64,000 nucleotides of DNA from Posidonia oceanica (GCA_037176725.1 JAZBRS010000026.1:151725501-151789500), one strand, 5' to 3'. Numbered from the stretch's first letter, positions 23,828-36,014 are shown. Notes: generated from the letters alone by a model not told the origin. Numbers and translations: made by a program.

Positions 23828-24910
23828 TCAGTGTGCGACCCCTGCTCTGGCAGTCTCCTCTGCCGGTACTGCTATTATTGCTACTGCTTGGGCTGCTATC
23901 TCTACTACTGTCTGTGCTGCTGTTTCCCTGTCCACATTTTCTGATGTACTTGCGGGGAGTATATTGGATTGGCGGCTGATCTGTGTACTGCCACTTGCTG
24001 CACTGCCTGAGTGGGGCATGTGCTGCACAAACCACCTAGACCCGCCTCCCACCTGTAGAGTGATTAACTCATCTAGTCTAGTGGGGGTTGTTGCTGGATC
24101 TTCTTCTAAGACCATGATAGAGGGATGGTCTTTCTGTGGGGAGGGATCCGTAGCCACGGCTTTCGCTTTCTTCACCGCCTGACACTTTGCGGGGTCCTCT
24201 GCTAGTGACACAAGTTGCTCTCGGTACAGTAGCTTCACGTCTCCCATCACAAAGTCAATGTGAGCCTCTACAGCCGCTCCTCCATCCTCGTTTGAGGGTG
24301 AGTCGACATAGTAAGCGTTGACGGCCTCTAGCTCTGGCTCGGCTGCTAGTTGTATCATTGGCTGAGGTGCTTGCTTTGCTGTCGGTTGCACTGCTTGGCC
24401 GTCTGGCTGGCCTCCTGACACGACTGACTGCGGTGCTGTGGCAATCAGAGATGCAAACAGGCTGGATAGTGGTGCCGTTGATGGGTGTGCTGGCAAAGTT
24501 ACTGCTGCTGCTGATGGTAGAAGTAATGGATTTGTGGGAGCTACTGGGTGTGCCTGATCTGTCTGTACCTTAGACTGCTCATCATCTGAGTAGTAGTCTT
24601 CGATACAAACGCACTCCTCTATCGGCAGTGGGGAAGTCTGGTACGGCTCTTGCTGTGCTGCGGCTTGACTGCTGTTCGGATCAAGGGTACATGCATTTGT
24701 AAAGTTAGTGAGTCCCAAGGGATGGCCATCTTCCGATTCTTTGGCTGCAAGCGTCTATCTTCATTGGACTGTGAGTCATACCTAAGACCTTCGGAATCTC
24801 TTCGCTCCTCTGCCATGATCGGCTCAGTGATCCCTTGGCTGTACCGCCCAAGCGGCGTTCCCTTTACGTAGCCCTACCTGTGACAGACATTTTTGACCAT
24901 CCGAAAGGGG
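23828..24910 (-). pseudogene. Element IV G-patch remnant and acidic linker
   Basis: Just after the protease frame ends, the minus strand reads GYVKGTPLGRYSQGI then a TEPI turn and EGLRY, a degraded G-patch at the place where elements I and III have one. It is followed by an Ala/Pro/Gln-rich and acidic linker (24718-23828, with VCIEDYYSDDEQ and VNAYYVDSPSNEDGG) up to the RT frame. In Ogre elements an intron has been described near the protease-RT junction; I see no clear splice pair here. Confidence 0.5.
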
Positions 24911-25472
24911 TTGTTGTGAACGGCCAGAGAGTTGACACGCTCAAGATCAACGATAAAGTTAACCAGCTCAAACCGATTAACGTGGTACAAAGTGTTAGAA
25001 AGCTCAGGGTCAAACTGGACAGTCTGTGAGGAGACAGAAGAAATCGCCTCAATCCGCTCCTTCTCAAAGTTTTCTGCCATGACAATGATAACATCATCGC
25101 CCCAAGAAAACTTGATCATGCGATGGAGGGTCGAGGGGATGACTTGATGCTTGTGCAGCCAAAGGCGCCCAAGCAGAAGGTTGAAATTGGACTCCAAGTC
25201 GACGATGTAGAATTCTACATTGAATATGACCGGGCCAATTGTGAGGGGAATAATTAGAATCCCCAAAGAGTCATGGTTGTGTTGTCAAAAGCTATCATTC
25301 CTTTTATAGCTGGCATGATATCCTTGGCTTTGAATCCGAGCTTTGTTGCAGTCTGCAAGGGATAGACGTTAAGGCTTGAACCATTATCAACCAGTGAAAG
25401 GGGAATGTGGAAGTTTTTAAACTGCACTGTGAGAAATAGGGGTTGGTTATGATTAATCCCTACCGGAGGCAC
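24874..25472 (-). pseudogene. Element IV aspartic protease
   Basis: Two overlapping open stretches in different frames make one protease: FHIPLSLVDNGSSLNVYPL (catalytic D-N-G-S, the variant usual for the Ogre group) and, after a frameshift near 25260, NVEFYIVDLESNFNLLLGRL with the LLGR flap motif. Only one protease domain is visible, unlike elements I and III. Confidence 0.8.
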
Positions 25473-26614
25473 CTCATTGCTCGTAAATGAGATGACCTGG
25501 GCTTCGCGATCATACCTATCATGCTTTCCAGGGTTGCAGGCTCAATGGTTTGGGACACATGGGCCGCCTGGAACACATGGAGAAAAGCCTCGCGGTGTTC
25601 AGAGGATGTATGGATGAGGTCCCAAAAGGAAACGTTTGCCTTGACCATCTTAAGCTGGAAGGTGATGTCGGCCTTGGGTTGGCCCTTTTTGGTGGTGGGA
25701 GGAGTGGCTTTGGTAGTAGGCTCTGCTGTGATGGGTACAGGGGGTTGGCTTGATGGTGGAGGTACAGCATGTTCTGGACGGCTAGGCCTAGCCACCGGTG
25801 TTGTAGGCTTGTAGATCCTCCCAGATCGCGTGACTTCCGTGCACATTTTTGTGGCATAGCTATAGGGCACGCGATGGGTGTCCTTGGTTAAGTTAATAAC
25901 CACAGGAGCATGTGCTGCGAGCACAAGAGGGGCTACATGGGTATTTGCTGGATGATGGGGGGATGGGTAATGCTGCTGGAAAGGCGATGAGGGTTCTGGC
26001 TGGGACCTAGCTAGTAGGTGGACAGGGGGTCCTGACTGGGGTCTACCTAGGAGGTGGACAATGGATTCTAGCTGGGGTCTACCCAAAAGGTGGACAGGGG
26101 CTTCTAACTGGGGTCTACCTAGAAGGTGGACAAGGGATTCTACTTGGGGTCTACCTAGAAGGTGGACAGGGGCTTGAGCCTGAGGATGCATGGTGGGCCG
26201 CGCAATAGAGCACTCCGGCCTGACGTGCGGTCGGATCATATGAATTCCTGACTCAGAGCGTGCAACTGCCACACGATAAAGGGAGAAGGGAAAGGGCTCA
26301 GAGATGTCATAGATGAGCTCAGAGGGGTTTACCACGGACGTGGCGGGCCCAAAGGGGAAGAGAGTGTGTATTCCCGAGGTCCCCGTGCCTCCCAGGTTGG
26401 AATGCTCTGGCAGAGGCTGGTGGACAATGCTAGGATGGGAGGGTGCTAATCCTAATGCAGGTGTAGATGCTGATGGAGGTGCAGAAGTGGATGCCTCGTG
26501 CGTGTCGATCACAATAGTCTTTGACTCGATCAAGTCCTGAATAATGCCCCGCAACGCGAAACAACTATCCGTCGAGTGCCCTACGGCTTGATGGAAGTTG
26601 CAGAAAAGATTCAC
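25460..26614 (-). pseudogene. Element IV gag C-terminal region with Cys/His knuckle
   Basis: The segment begins NLFCNFHQAVGHSTDSCFAL, a CX2H-X4-GH-X4-C knuckle of the Tat type that would bind RNA. It continues through a Pro-rich linker with five tandem copies of a peptide VHLLGRPQLE-like (26005-26175) and ends with ANVSFWDLIHTSSEHREAF, the conserved pre-protease helix. It is the longest undamaged stretch of this gag. Confidence 0.8.
26005..26175 (-). repeat. Tandem repeat coding VHLLGRPQ units
   Basis: Five degenerate units of about 36-39 bases, each containing the plus-strand words GGTCTACC and AGGTGGACA. Translated on the minus strand they give VHLLGRPQ followed by a variable 4-5 residue spacer. 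Confidence 0.9.
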
Positions 26615-26879
26615 TCTGTGCCAACGCGGAAGCGGATTTGGCAGTGGGCAAATCTCGAGGAACCTCAGGAGTGACGCAACATTGGGGAGGATGACACTCA
26701 GTGGTTCCGCCAGTGGGGCAAATTGGCGCCGATTTGTGATAGGTCGTCTCTGCCCTTGGTATTGTCCTTGCCGAACTGGTGCAGTAGGATAGACCGGTCA
26801 GACGGTGGTTGTGATTTGTGGAGTGGGGGTGCCCTAGGTGCAGGTGTGTACACTACCTGATTCAGGGCAAGTCGAGCCG

Positions 26880-28349
26880 CTAGATGACTGGGTGCGACAA
26901 GGGAGTCGACGTATGCAACAGCTGCTTTCGAAGGATCCTTCTTCCTAAGGCGGCTACTGCAGCTGCCGCTATTGTTGTTGCTGCTGCTGTTGTTGCTGGC
27001 GGTGGCCTACTTAGCGAACGTAGAGAGTGCAGGGAAGTTGCCACTCCACAGTGAACTCTCCACATGAGCGCCATGTCAAGAGATGCAAATCTTGATGTGG
27101 CCATGTCAAGAGATGTGAACCACTTGAGGGCCATGCCGGTCAGACTTTTTTGGAACAGGCAGATCAGCAGCGTCTCGTCAGCTTGGAGCTGAGTGAGATC
27201 TCTACAATACGCCTTCAAATAGGCAATGGGGCAGTCCCTATCATTGTATTTGTTAAAATCTAGGATACAAAATTTCGATGGGAGCACTGGCTCTGGAAAG
27301 TAACAGAGGTCCTGGAACTGGTAGGACTGGTGATCAACACCCTGCACTAGACGTAGTGCCTTTTCCAGAACACCCACCCTATTATCGAGGGGGGCTGGAC
27401 TTGCTGCCAAAGGTGATGGGGCAGCTAGGGCAGGGATCACATACGCCGACTAGGTCGCACCAAGGTGCTCTTCCAGATCCACCATCGCCTCGCTTGGTGA
27501 TGCGACGTGATGGCCAGTGTATCTGTGCATGGGTGCAGTGTATGATGGTATGCATGCTGGGGTAGGAATCTACTGATGCATGGGGTTGGGGTAGGTAGAG
27601 TGCTGTGCAGTGGGTGGTGCAGAGTGCTGGAGTAACAGCTGCTGCGCAGGCACGGTGCCAGGCAGCGGGCCTGTAGGGTACTGTGCTCCAACCAACCCAA
27701 GGGGCTGGCCACCAAGTGGTGGAGGTAAATGCTGTGCAGTGAGCGGTGTAAATGCAGGAGGCGGAAGCTGTGCCCCTATTGCCGGAGCAGTGAGTAGCTG
27801 GGGCGATGGTCTAGGCAGGGGTGTAGTGGGGAAAGCCTGAAATGCAAGAGCAGGCTGCAAGGGAACCTCAGGAGCGGTGGGAATGAAAGAGGGGCGAACA
27901 GATATAGCCATGCCCTACAGTTTCTGGGAAGTCTCCATCAGGTGCTGATACTGCACGTCAAGGGGCCCATTAGTGGGAATGCTGAGGTGCAGTGCCGGTG
28001 AGGGACCACATCTAAGAGGCAAGGACACAGACTGTCCAGAAGGCAGGGATCCTATAGCAAAGGTCACCGCAGCAGAAGGGGTGTTGAAAGCGACATAGCC
28101 ATGGGACAGAGGGGTCAGAGGTGCCTCCAGAGCATGAGTGGCAGTCATCAAGATGGACTCGGTGACAGGATCCGGAGGGGCGTAGGTCTGCCAATGCCCC
28201 GTAGAATGTAGGGGTGTCCCAAGCACCAGAGGGTGGAACCCTAGTGTCACAAGGGGCACAGAGGGAGTCAAAGTGAGAGTCGGAGGGACCGAAGTGGAAA
28301 TCTCCTCCGGGGCAACAGAAATCAGGGGCTCACCGGCAAACTGGGCCAT
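26880..28349 (-). pseudogene. Element IV gag N-terminal and capsid region
   Basis: The frame opens at 28349 (MAQFAGEPL) and has stops at about 27912, 27567 and 27441. A Pro/Ala/Thr-rich N-terminal part of about 300 residues precedes a Retrotrans_gag-like capsid segment (FPEPVLPSKFCILDFNKYN, DCPIAYLKAYCRDLTQLQ, LTGMALKWFTSLDMA). A 36-base direct duplication at about 27070-27125 repeats the SLDMA region. The frame is lost after about 27000. Confidence 0.75.
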
Positions 28350-29564
28350 AGCTGACCGAGAGCGAGTGAGAACAAGACTACGACGGAAAGTGAGAGGACG
28401 GGTCCTAGGAGGAGCTATCGTCGCAAAGGCGAATAGCTCGGGAGAGGATGGTCGGGAACAGGTATCGCAACAGGGGTGTCAGTAAGAGAAAGAACTCAAG
28501 CTCCAGCTAGGGAACTTGCTGACTGACCTGTACGACGAGACACAACACATGCAAAATAGGCGTTAAAACCTGAAAGTAAAATGGAAATGTATTTAATTGT
28601 GGTATGAATGGCATTCATGCAAACGTATGCTCTCTAGTATGCTCTCTCTCACCAATCTAGTGTGTCCTAGTAGGTTATCTACTTCGGATACTCACAGGTG
28701 TATGGGTTGCCGACTCAGGTTAGAAAAAGTAGGTCCCCATCTAAATCCTGGCCAAAGCTCAGGTAGTAACAGGGTGGTGCGTTAGGAGCCTCGACCCTGC
28801 CAAAGCATGGGTTGTACCCTCTACTAACACCTACACAACCCTTGACAAGGGAGGACAGACCGACCAACTCACCCCATGCCAAAGCAATGGAACAAGAGAC
28901 CGGGACTATCCTTCTCAGACTAGTTGGTGGACTCAAAGATGAGAAGATGCATGCCCTATATGATCATTCATGCAAATATGATTAAAGTTTTTTATCTTAC
29001 ATGTTTTATTAACTCAAAGGGGATGAAGGTGTGTTGATGTCTCTAGTTGCTCCTAGTATTGATTTTACTAGCCAGTTTTAATTAGCCATGGGGGAAGCAA
29101 CCAATCTCTAATTGTCCTTAGGCTTAGTGCAAAAAGGAGAAGAAAATCACCCAAACATGGCAAGCAAACATTACACATCATTGCAAAAAGCATGCTCATG
29201 GCATGTGCTAGTGTTGTGTCACATGATATGTGAAAATGAAAGACAATCAACACATCAAAAAGCATATAAAAGCATGGCATGTGTATAAGTGAAGTGACAT
29301 GGCATATTTGTGTAAAATAAGCCAAACATTAGGCAAAAGGCATGGATTAATGCAATAATCATGGAAGTATGGCAATTAAATGCTAAAATAAGGAAAGTGC
29401 ATGAATTAAAACGGTAATTAAGCAAATAAGGTAAATAAATGCTGAGGTAAGCAAAGAATAAAGATTAATTTGATAAGTAAACAAACAAGGTAACAAATGC
29501 TAAACTAAGTAGAGAAACAAGCCACACAAAGTGGAAGAGTGGAAACGAAAGACGGAGTCTAGTA
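28350..29564 (-). other. Untranslated leader of element IV
   Basis: About 1.2 kb between primer site and gag. The right half (28970-29530) is A/T-rich with GGCATG and AAGCAAATAAG words. No upstream ORF1 of the kind described in legume Ogre elements is visible. Confidence 0.55.
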
Positions 29565-29582
29565 TCCCCAGCGGAGTTGCCA
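29565..29582 (-). other. Primer binding site of element IV
   Basis: One base inside the 5' LTR the minus strand reads TGGCAACTCCGCTGGGGA. It differs clearly from the sites of elements I and III, so a different tRNA is used. Confidence 0.75.
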
Positions 29583-29583
29583 C

Positions 29584-32500
29584 TGTAGTAACCCTGAAAA
29601 TCGATACGTCCATGCACGCTGCCAAAGCTCGCACCGATTGATGATAGGCCACTAATAGCGGTGGATTAGAGGAGGGACATTTGATTCGAAAAACACCGAA
29701 AAAACAGAGACGAACGCAAAAGGAAAATAAAAGAAAAGACAAGGAGTTGCCACCTAATCTATTAAACTAGAAAGACTAGGAAAACCATATGCAAATCATG
29801 CAAAGAAAGCCTATGCACTTTAAAAGTATGCAAAATCCGATCCAAGTGTATGACACAAAGTCAATGCAGTCCAGAGAAAGTGTAAGGACTCCTGTTAGGC
29901 GTGGGGAAGGTGTTAGGCACCCCCGACACGCCCGAGAAATCAGTCTTTCTAAATTGATCCGCTATTATGTGGCAAATGCTGGCAAATAAATGCCGGTTTA
30001 TGTTCGTCCTAAGGCTGTATGCAGTATGCAATTATAAACCATGAAAAGCTTAGCAAATCGAGTTAAAACATGGCGGTAAAGTAATAAGCGAACTTGGGAA
30101 ACAAAACTTAAAGCTAAGCGAAGCAACTAAACAAAACACAAGGCTATCAACTGAATAAACAAAAAATATAATTAAAATCAAATGGTACGGATAAGCAAAA
30201 GAAAACCAAAGTTGAAAGAAACAGACAAACAAGAAACAAGGCTGCTGCATGGGACAAGTAAACAAGAATCATAACTAAAGCCAAACGGGATAAGTAAACA
30301 GGATATAAAACTAAAGTTGAAATGAAACAAGTAACAGGATATAATGCAGCTAAAGGAAGCGAATCAGAAACAAGACTAGGGCAAGATAAGATAAATAACA
30401 AGGTTTAACTAAAGCTAAGTGAAGCCCAAAGGAAAGCAAAGCATAATGGGGCTAGATGAAACAAGTAAACCAAGTAAAAGATGACCAAAGGAAGGTTCTA
30501 CCCACTGTCTGTATACTGCAAAATACGCGTAGCCTACAGGCGCAGGCTATACGTGCATCAGTTTGCTATTATAGACAGCGAACTCCAACGCTCAATCTAG
30601 GTATGCCAATGAAATCAAAACAAGAAAACAAGGACATGGCAAGCTAGAGCATATATCCAGGTACAAATCCATGCAACTAGATTCCAAAATGGGTGCAGGG
30701 GAAGGTGCAAAACCTTGGCCCAAAAGTCGCCCTGAACTGCCCAGATACACACAATGAACATGCACACCAGTCTGGACAGTTCAGACGACAAACTTTGGTG
30801 CCTCATTCAGCCATGCAAATGGTTGTAAAATATGAAATAGAATGCATGCAGACCTAGATGGCATACTAGGGAACACACTCATGCAATTACAACTAAAAAT
30901 GGGTGCATGGGAAGGTGCAAAATCTTGGCTCAAAAGTCGACCTGAGCTGCCCAAATACGCGCACTGGATAAGCACACCAGTTTGGACAGTTCAGACGACG
31001 AAATTTGGCACTTGATTCAGCCATGCAAATGGTTGTAAAATATGAAATAGAATGCATGCAAACCTAGATGGCATACTAGGGAACACACTCTTGCAATTAC
31101 AACTAAAAATGGGTGCATGGGAAGGTGCAAAATCTTGACTCAAAAGTCGGCCTGAGCTGCCCAAATACGCGCAATGAATACGCACACTAGTCTGGACAGT
31201 TCAGACAAGGAAATTTGGTGCCTGATTCAGCCATGCAAATGGCTGTAAAATATGAAATAGAATGCATGCAGACCTAGATGGCATACTAGGGAACACACTC
31301 ATGCAATTACAACTAAAAATGGGTGCATGGGAAGGTGCAGAATCTTGGCTCAAAAGTCGACCTGAACTGCCCAAATACGCGCAATGAATACGTGCACCAG
31401 TCTGGACAGTTCAGACGATGAACTTTGGCGCCTGATTTAGCCATGCAAATGGTTGTAAAAGTTGGAAATAAACACATGCAATCATAGACGACACTGCAAG
31501 GAGTACAGGCATGGGTTTATCTTGGGAAGTGGGTGCCTGTATCTCTCCCCCGACCTTCGTGGCTTCGTCGGCTAGAAACGGCAGGTTCACCGACCCTGGT
31601 GAGGGTCAAGAGCCTCCAAGACGCGACTAAGGAACTCCAAGACATTCGGAGAAGGTCCAGGAGATGCATGGGATCTAGTACGAGCAATAAAAGGCAGCCA
31701 TGGCCTCTTCCCACCTCCGCTGGGCATCCACTGGTCGTCGACGCACGCGTCCAGCCACGTAGGAGGCTGGGAGCACGCGGGAGACCATCTGGGATGTCTA
31801 CAGGCGTGAAGGAAGAAATGCAATGGCCTAAAGAAGCTAAATGCAGAATGAAAACCGCCAGTCGCATCCCTCTCCTTTCCCTATCAAACGTCGAAATTCG
31901 CGAGCCTCACCAGTCGTCTCGATGGCAGTGAGCTCGTGAGCTTCTGTGAAGCGTGATGGAGGCCAAGGAAGAAGGGCAAAGGACCGAAATATAAACGAGA
32001 AGCGAGGCAAGCTCCGAGACGCGCTGTGCCGCACATTAAGTGGCCGGACGGCCTCATGTGGGTGGCGGACATCGCCGGAGAAGGAAACCCAACTTAGAAG
32101 GAGGTAAAAAACATTGAAATTAAATAAAGAAAAGGTGCGAAAACATTCATGCTACAACAGGGAGTAAAACCAGATGGAAGGAGAGTGGCTTACCGACGTG
32201 GAGCTACTGCAGCTGTCGTCTCCGGCACCGGCGGAGCTGTGTGTAGTCGGTGCTCGGTGGGAGGCGATGCTGGAGACCGGTGCGAGGCTGGGAATCACTC
32301 GGGAAGGTTCGCTCAAACTCATTGAAGGTCAAGGGAGGCTTGGGAGGCTCTGGAGTTCTCTCAATTCTCTCTACAACTGGTGAAAGGTGGTGAACTTCGG
32401 CGGGGGGTTCTAGGTTTTGATCAAGGGGGCCAATCGAGTGGGACGGCAGTGGCAGTGAGGGAGAAGAGGAGGGAAATGTGGTTGTGGCTGTCTGAGGAAG

Positions 32501-33382
32501 TGGTAGGGAGTGACAGGGAAGTTAGTGAGGAGGCGACGAAGTCGCGGCCGGTGTCTGGTGGCAGACGGCCGACGAGTTGGTGGTGAGAAAGCAAGTGGTC
32601 GACGAGGGCTTGGGTTTGTCAGGGAAGTATGTGAACTTTGTTTCTAGGGGTGGAGTCGAGTGGAGGCAGTAAGTGGGCCTGACAGTGGAGAGGACGCAAG
32701 GTCATCGGCGTCAAAGGAAGAGAGGTGATGGCCGAAAAAGATAAAAATGCAGCCGCGTGGGGAAAGTTCAATCGCAGCTGGGGGCTGAGCTGGACGGAGC
32801 TGCGCAAAGTTGGTGGCCGGAGGCTCGAGCCTGATAACCAGGCTACCCAAGGGAGTGCGCTGGAGCTCAGGCGGAGGCTGGCTAGCCATGCTGTGAAGCG
32901 AGCTAGGTTGGCTTGCAACTGCACTGAACCAAGGGAGACGTGCAGCAAACACGCGTAGTACTTACATTCATCAGTATGGACAGGGCTTTTGCATTGGATT
33001 CTGGGCCCGTTTCTTTGGAGTTTGGGACCACCAGTGGGCTCTAGCTTGTGGAGGCTAGTGTTGTGGAAGTTTTGGGTCAGTTTGGAAGGTTTTGGGCTAG
33101 GTTTTGGGACTTAAGTCAGGATTTAGGGTTTAAGTCGAGTTTAAGTCGGGGATTAGGTTGAAAGTTTGAAAAAAACTAGAAGTTGGGATTTGGCTCAAGA
33201 GTTAGGGTTTGGGCTAGGATGAGGGTCCAAGTGTGGTTTGAAATTAAAAATTAGGGTCTAGGTCAAGGTTTGGGCTAGAGGTTGGGTTAGAGTTTAGGAT
33301 TAGGTTTTGGATTGTCAAACCACTATCTGAGCAGGCCTCTAGAGATCCACCAATCATCAGCTGCCAAAATGGGGTGTCTACA
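29584..33382 (-). repeat. Element IV 5' LTR
   Basis: This 3799-base LTR is bounded by TGTAG and CTACA and collinear with 10997-14766. It contains the 210-base array at 30670-31480. Its TATA position is mutated (30507-30518). Confidence 0.93.
30670..31480. repeat. 210-base tandem repeats in element IV 5' LTR
   Basis: CCATGCAAATGG recurs at about 30810, 31020, 31230 and 31440. Units match those of the 3' LTR in order. Confidence 0.9.
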
Positions 33383-34118
33383 CCGTCCTTCTCAAGGCTG
33401 GGATACCCCTGCTTTTATAGAAGCAAGGGAGGAACAATTATGAGTCAAAGGAGTCAACTCAGCAAAAGTTCCCAAAACAGAAGTGTTGAACACTGATTTC
33501 TCTGCGTTCAACGTTGAATGCTGGAAACCCAGCGTTCAACAGCCACTCGTGCTCCAACTGCTAAGGATAAAGAATATTCTCCAATAATTGTTGATTGACG
33601 TAGATTAAGCCAGTTTTAATTGGTTTGATTGGTCAACAAACTTCAGATAAGGCAAAGAAATGGATTTCAAATCTTGGCAAAAAAGGAAAGTTGATCTAGC
33701 AAATTGCCGTCGTAGAATGCTAGGAACCCAGTGTTCTACGTTGAACGCTGGAAACCCAGCGTTCAACGACCACCTGAGGTACAACTATGGATTTGGAGGA
33801 ATAATCAGCAATTAAAGGTGGATAAATGCTCTAATTAACTCAAGATTTGGCTGCTCACATGATCAACGAGCTTCCAGAAGTGGAAAATAATTTGGCTTTC
33901 AACGTAGAATGCTTGATATTCAGCGCTCAATGTAGAATGCTGTATTTTAGGCCTCTAACGTTGAACGCCTAGAACTGTGCGTTCAACACCCCAGATAAGC
34001 AATTGGCCCAAATGAGAACACTTGGATTGAGAGATAAGCCACGAGAGGCGAACTGAACATGATATGGTGCAAAGAGGTTTCATGATGATGAGGGGAGTGC
34101 CAAAATGGGATATCTACA
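33383..34118 (-). repeat. Element I 5' LTR, 5' half
   Basis: The minus strand starts TGTAGATATCCCATTTTGGC at 34118 and is collinear with 38170-38898 of element II. It contains the TATA box (33413-33419) and, upstream of it, three clusters of the GTTGAACGC family motif (33484-33543, 33712-33774, 33898-33990). Confidence 0.92.
33413..33419 (-). promoter_or_regulatory. TATA box of element I LTR
   Basis: Minus strand CTATAAAAGC, flanked by a 9-base inverted repeat. Element IV is inserted 36 bases downstream of its first T, close to the expected transcription start. Confidence 0.75.
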
Positions 34119-35359
34119 ACTCCATCTCCTCACTCTTGGCAAACAACCAGGAAGACAAATCATGTGTAGAAATAGCCTCAGAATAAGAAGAGAACTCATC
34201 TTCGTCTGTAGTTTCTTCTACCACTGAAAGTACATATGCAACTGTTGAGTAGGCATACCTTGGATTTGGGTTAATTGTTCTTCTTGATCTCCCGTTGGCA
34301 ATGTTGTATGATTCTTCTTCAACTGCTTCATCCTCTTTATGCCCACCATCGTGAACATCAACTACAACAGGTTGTGGATGCTCAGTTTCTAGCTCCACTT
34401 GCTTGGAGACACTCTCCTGAGAACCTATATCCTTAGAAGCAACAAAATCTTCCTTTGGAGATAACCAGGCTGATTCATGAAAGACCACATTCCTTTCTAT
34501 CAATAGTCTTGGAGTCTTTGTGTCAGTGCATCATAATTTATAGCCTTTCACATCGGAAGCATAACCCAAGAAAATACATTTTCTAGCTCTAGCATTCAGT
34601 TTTCCATTATCACAATGAGCATATGCAGGACATCCAAAAAATTTTAATTTAAAATAACTTGTAGGAGTGCCAGACCAAACCTCTTCTGGATTTTGAAAAT
34701 CTATGGATGATGCCGAAGAACAGTTCACCACATAACATGCAGTAAACATAGCCTCGGCCTAGAAGGATTTAGAAGACTAGCATTCAACAATATGCATCGA
34801 GCTCTCTCAACAAGAGTTTGGTTCATTCTTTTGCAACACTGTTCTGTTGAGAACTGTAAGGAGTAGTATGGTGACGCTCAATGCCTTCGTCTCTATGAAA
34901 TTCATCAAACTGTGAATTGCAAAATTCAAGTCCATTATCTGTTCTGAGCCACTTGACTTTCTTTCCTATCTGATTCTCCATTAGAGCTTTTCATTGCTTG
35001 AAGTACTTCAGTGCTTCATCTTTGTGTTTCAACATGTAGACCCATACTTTCCTTGAGAAGTCATTTATAAAAGTCAACATATATCGAGCACCTCCAAGGG
35101 ATGGAACATTTGCCGGACCCCACAAATATGAGTGAATATAGTCCAACTTGCTTTTGGTTTTATGGATACCTGTCTTGAAACTCACTCTTTTCATCTTTTC
35201 AAGTACACAATGCTCATAGAAGTCAAGTTTGCTTGTGCACTGGCCACTGAGGAGTCCCCTTTTGCTCAACAATGTCATCCCCTTCTCGCTCATATGTCTT
35301 AGCCTCAAATGCCACAATCTTGTTGTATCATTTTCAAGGTTAGGTGATGATGATGTCAT
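34119..35359 (-). pseudogene. Copia integrase, truncated by element I
   Basis: GAG-pre-integrase zinc domain (LWHLRLRHMSEKG ... EHCVLEKMKR) is followed by the core. The first catalytic Asp is lost: YIHSYLWGP has TAT (35126-35128) where copia integrases have HSDLWGP. The second Asp is in RTDNGLEF, in a segment separated by a stop (34985), and the third acidic region is frame-shifted near 34830. The C-terminal part (34749-34531, 34503-34119) reads FFGCPAYAH and RKCIFLGYASDVKGYKL then an acidic linker, ending at the insertion point. Confidence 0.85.
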
Positions 35360-35398
35360 TGATGCACTTGAACCTATGACTGTACTTCCCTACAAGAT

Positions 35399-35910
35399 TT
35401 ACAGACTCCCAACACGCTTGGCTTTCATAACAACCAAAACTCTTTTGGAAATAGTCAAAACTCCACCTTCAGTTGAGTATTTCAACCCGTTTGATTCAAG
35501 AGTGCCCACAGAAATAAGATTTTTTGCCAAATCTAGAACATAACGAACATTGGATGGTATCCTCACTATACCATCATGCATCTTAACTTGAACTGTACCT
35601 CTCCCAACAGTTTTACATGGTGAGTCATCCCCATGAGCATATCTCCACCATCAATAGATTTATAAGTGGAGCAATATCTGTTAGGACACATATGATCAGT
35701 ACAATCGGAGTCAAGTATCCACTCATTCTTGTACTTGCTTTCATTCGTGGTAAGAAAAACAAAACCGTCTGAATCTTCATCAGCAACATTTGCTTGGGCT
35801 GCATCAGGCTTGCCTTGGTTCTTATTGTCATTCTTTCTCTTTTCTTTGTTTTGTAACTTGTAACACTCCTCCAAAATGTGACCCTTCTTCTTGCAGTAAT
35901 TGCAAACTTA
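35399..35910 (-). pseudogene. Copia Cys-knuckle and protease
   Basis: The minus strand gives a CCHC knuckle CNYCKKKGHILEEC near 35910-35870, then a protease WILDSDCTDHMCPN (35740 region): the usual D-S-G is D-S-D, so the active site is altered. A frameshift near 35590 leads to ISVGTLESNGLKY, the segment before the GAG-pre-integrase domain. Confidence 0.8.
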
Positions 35911-36014
35911 GATCTTGCCTTGGATTTTGATCTGGACCTGTTCTTGCTGTTGTTTGACCCTTTCTCCACTAATCTTCCTCTTGTGAATAGGGCTTCACTC
36001 TTCACATCATCTTC

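Larger units (their letters stand above)
10997..33382 (-). mobile_element. Element IV, giant Ogre-like Ty3/gypsy retrotransposon (about 22.4 kb)
   Basis: Both LTRs are complete (10997-14766 and 29584-33382), start TGTAG and end CTACA on the plus strand, and flank a minus-strand gag-protease-RT-RNaseH-RNaseH-integrase with a downstream sense PMD ORF. Flanking bases are TCGTC (10992-10996) and CCGTC (33383-33387), a probable 5-base target duplication with one mutation. The size, very long LTRs and domain order match the Ogre/Tat group. The two LTRs differ at roughly one base in ten over the first 400 bases, fewer elsewhere, so the insertion is not recent. Every coding domain has stops. Confidence 0.93.
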
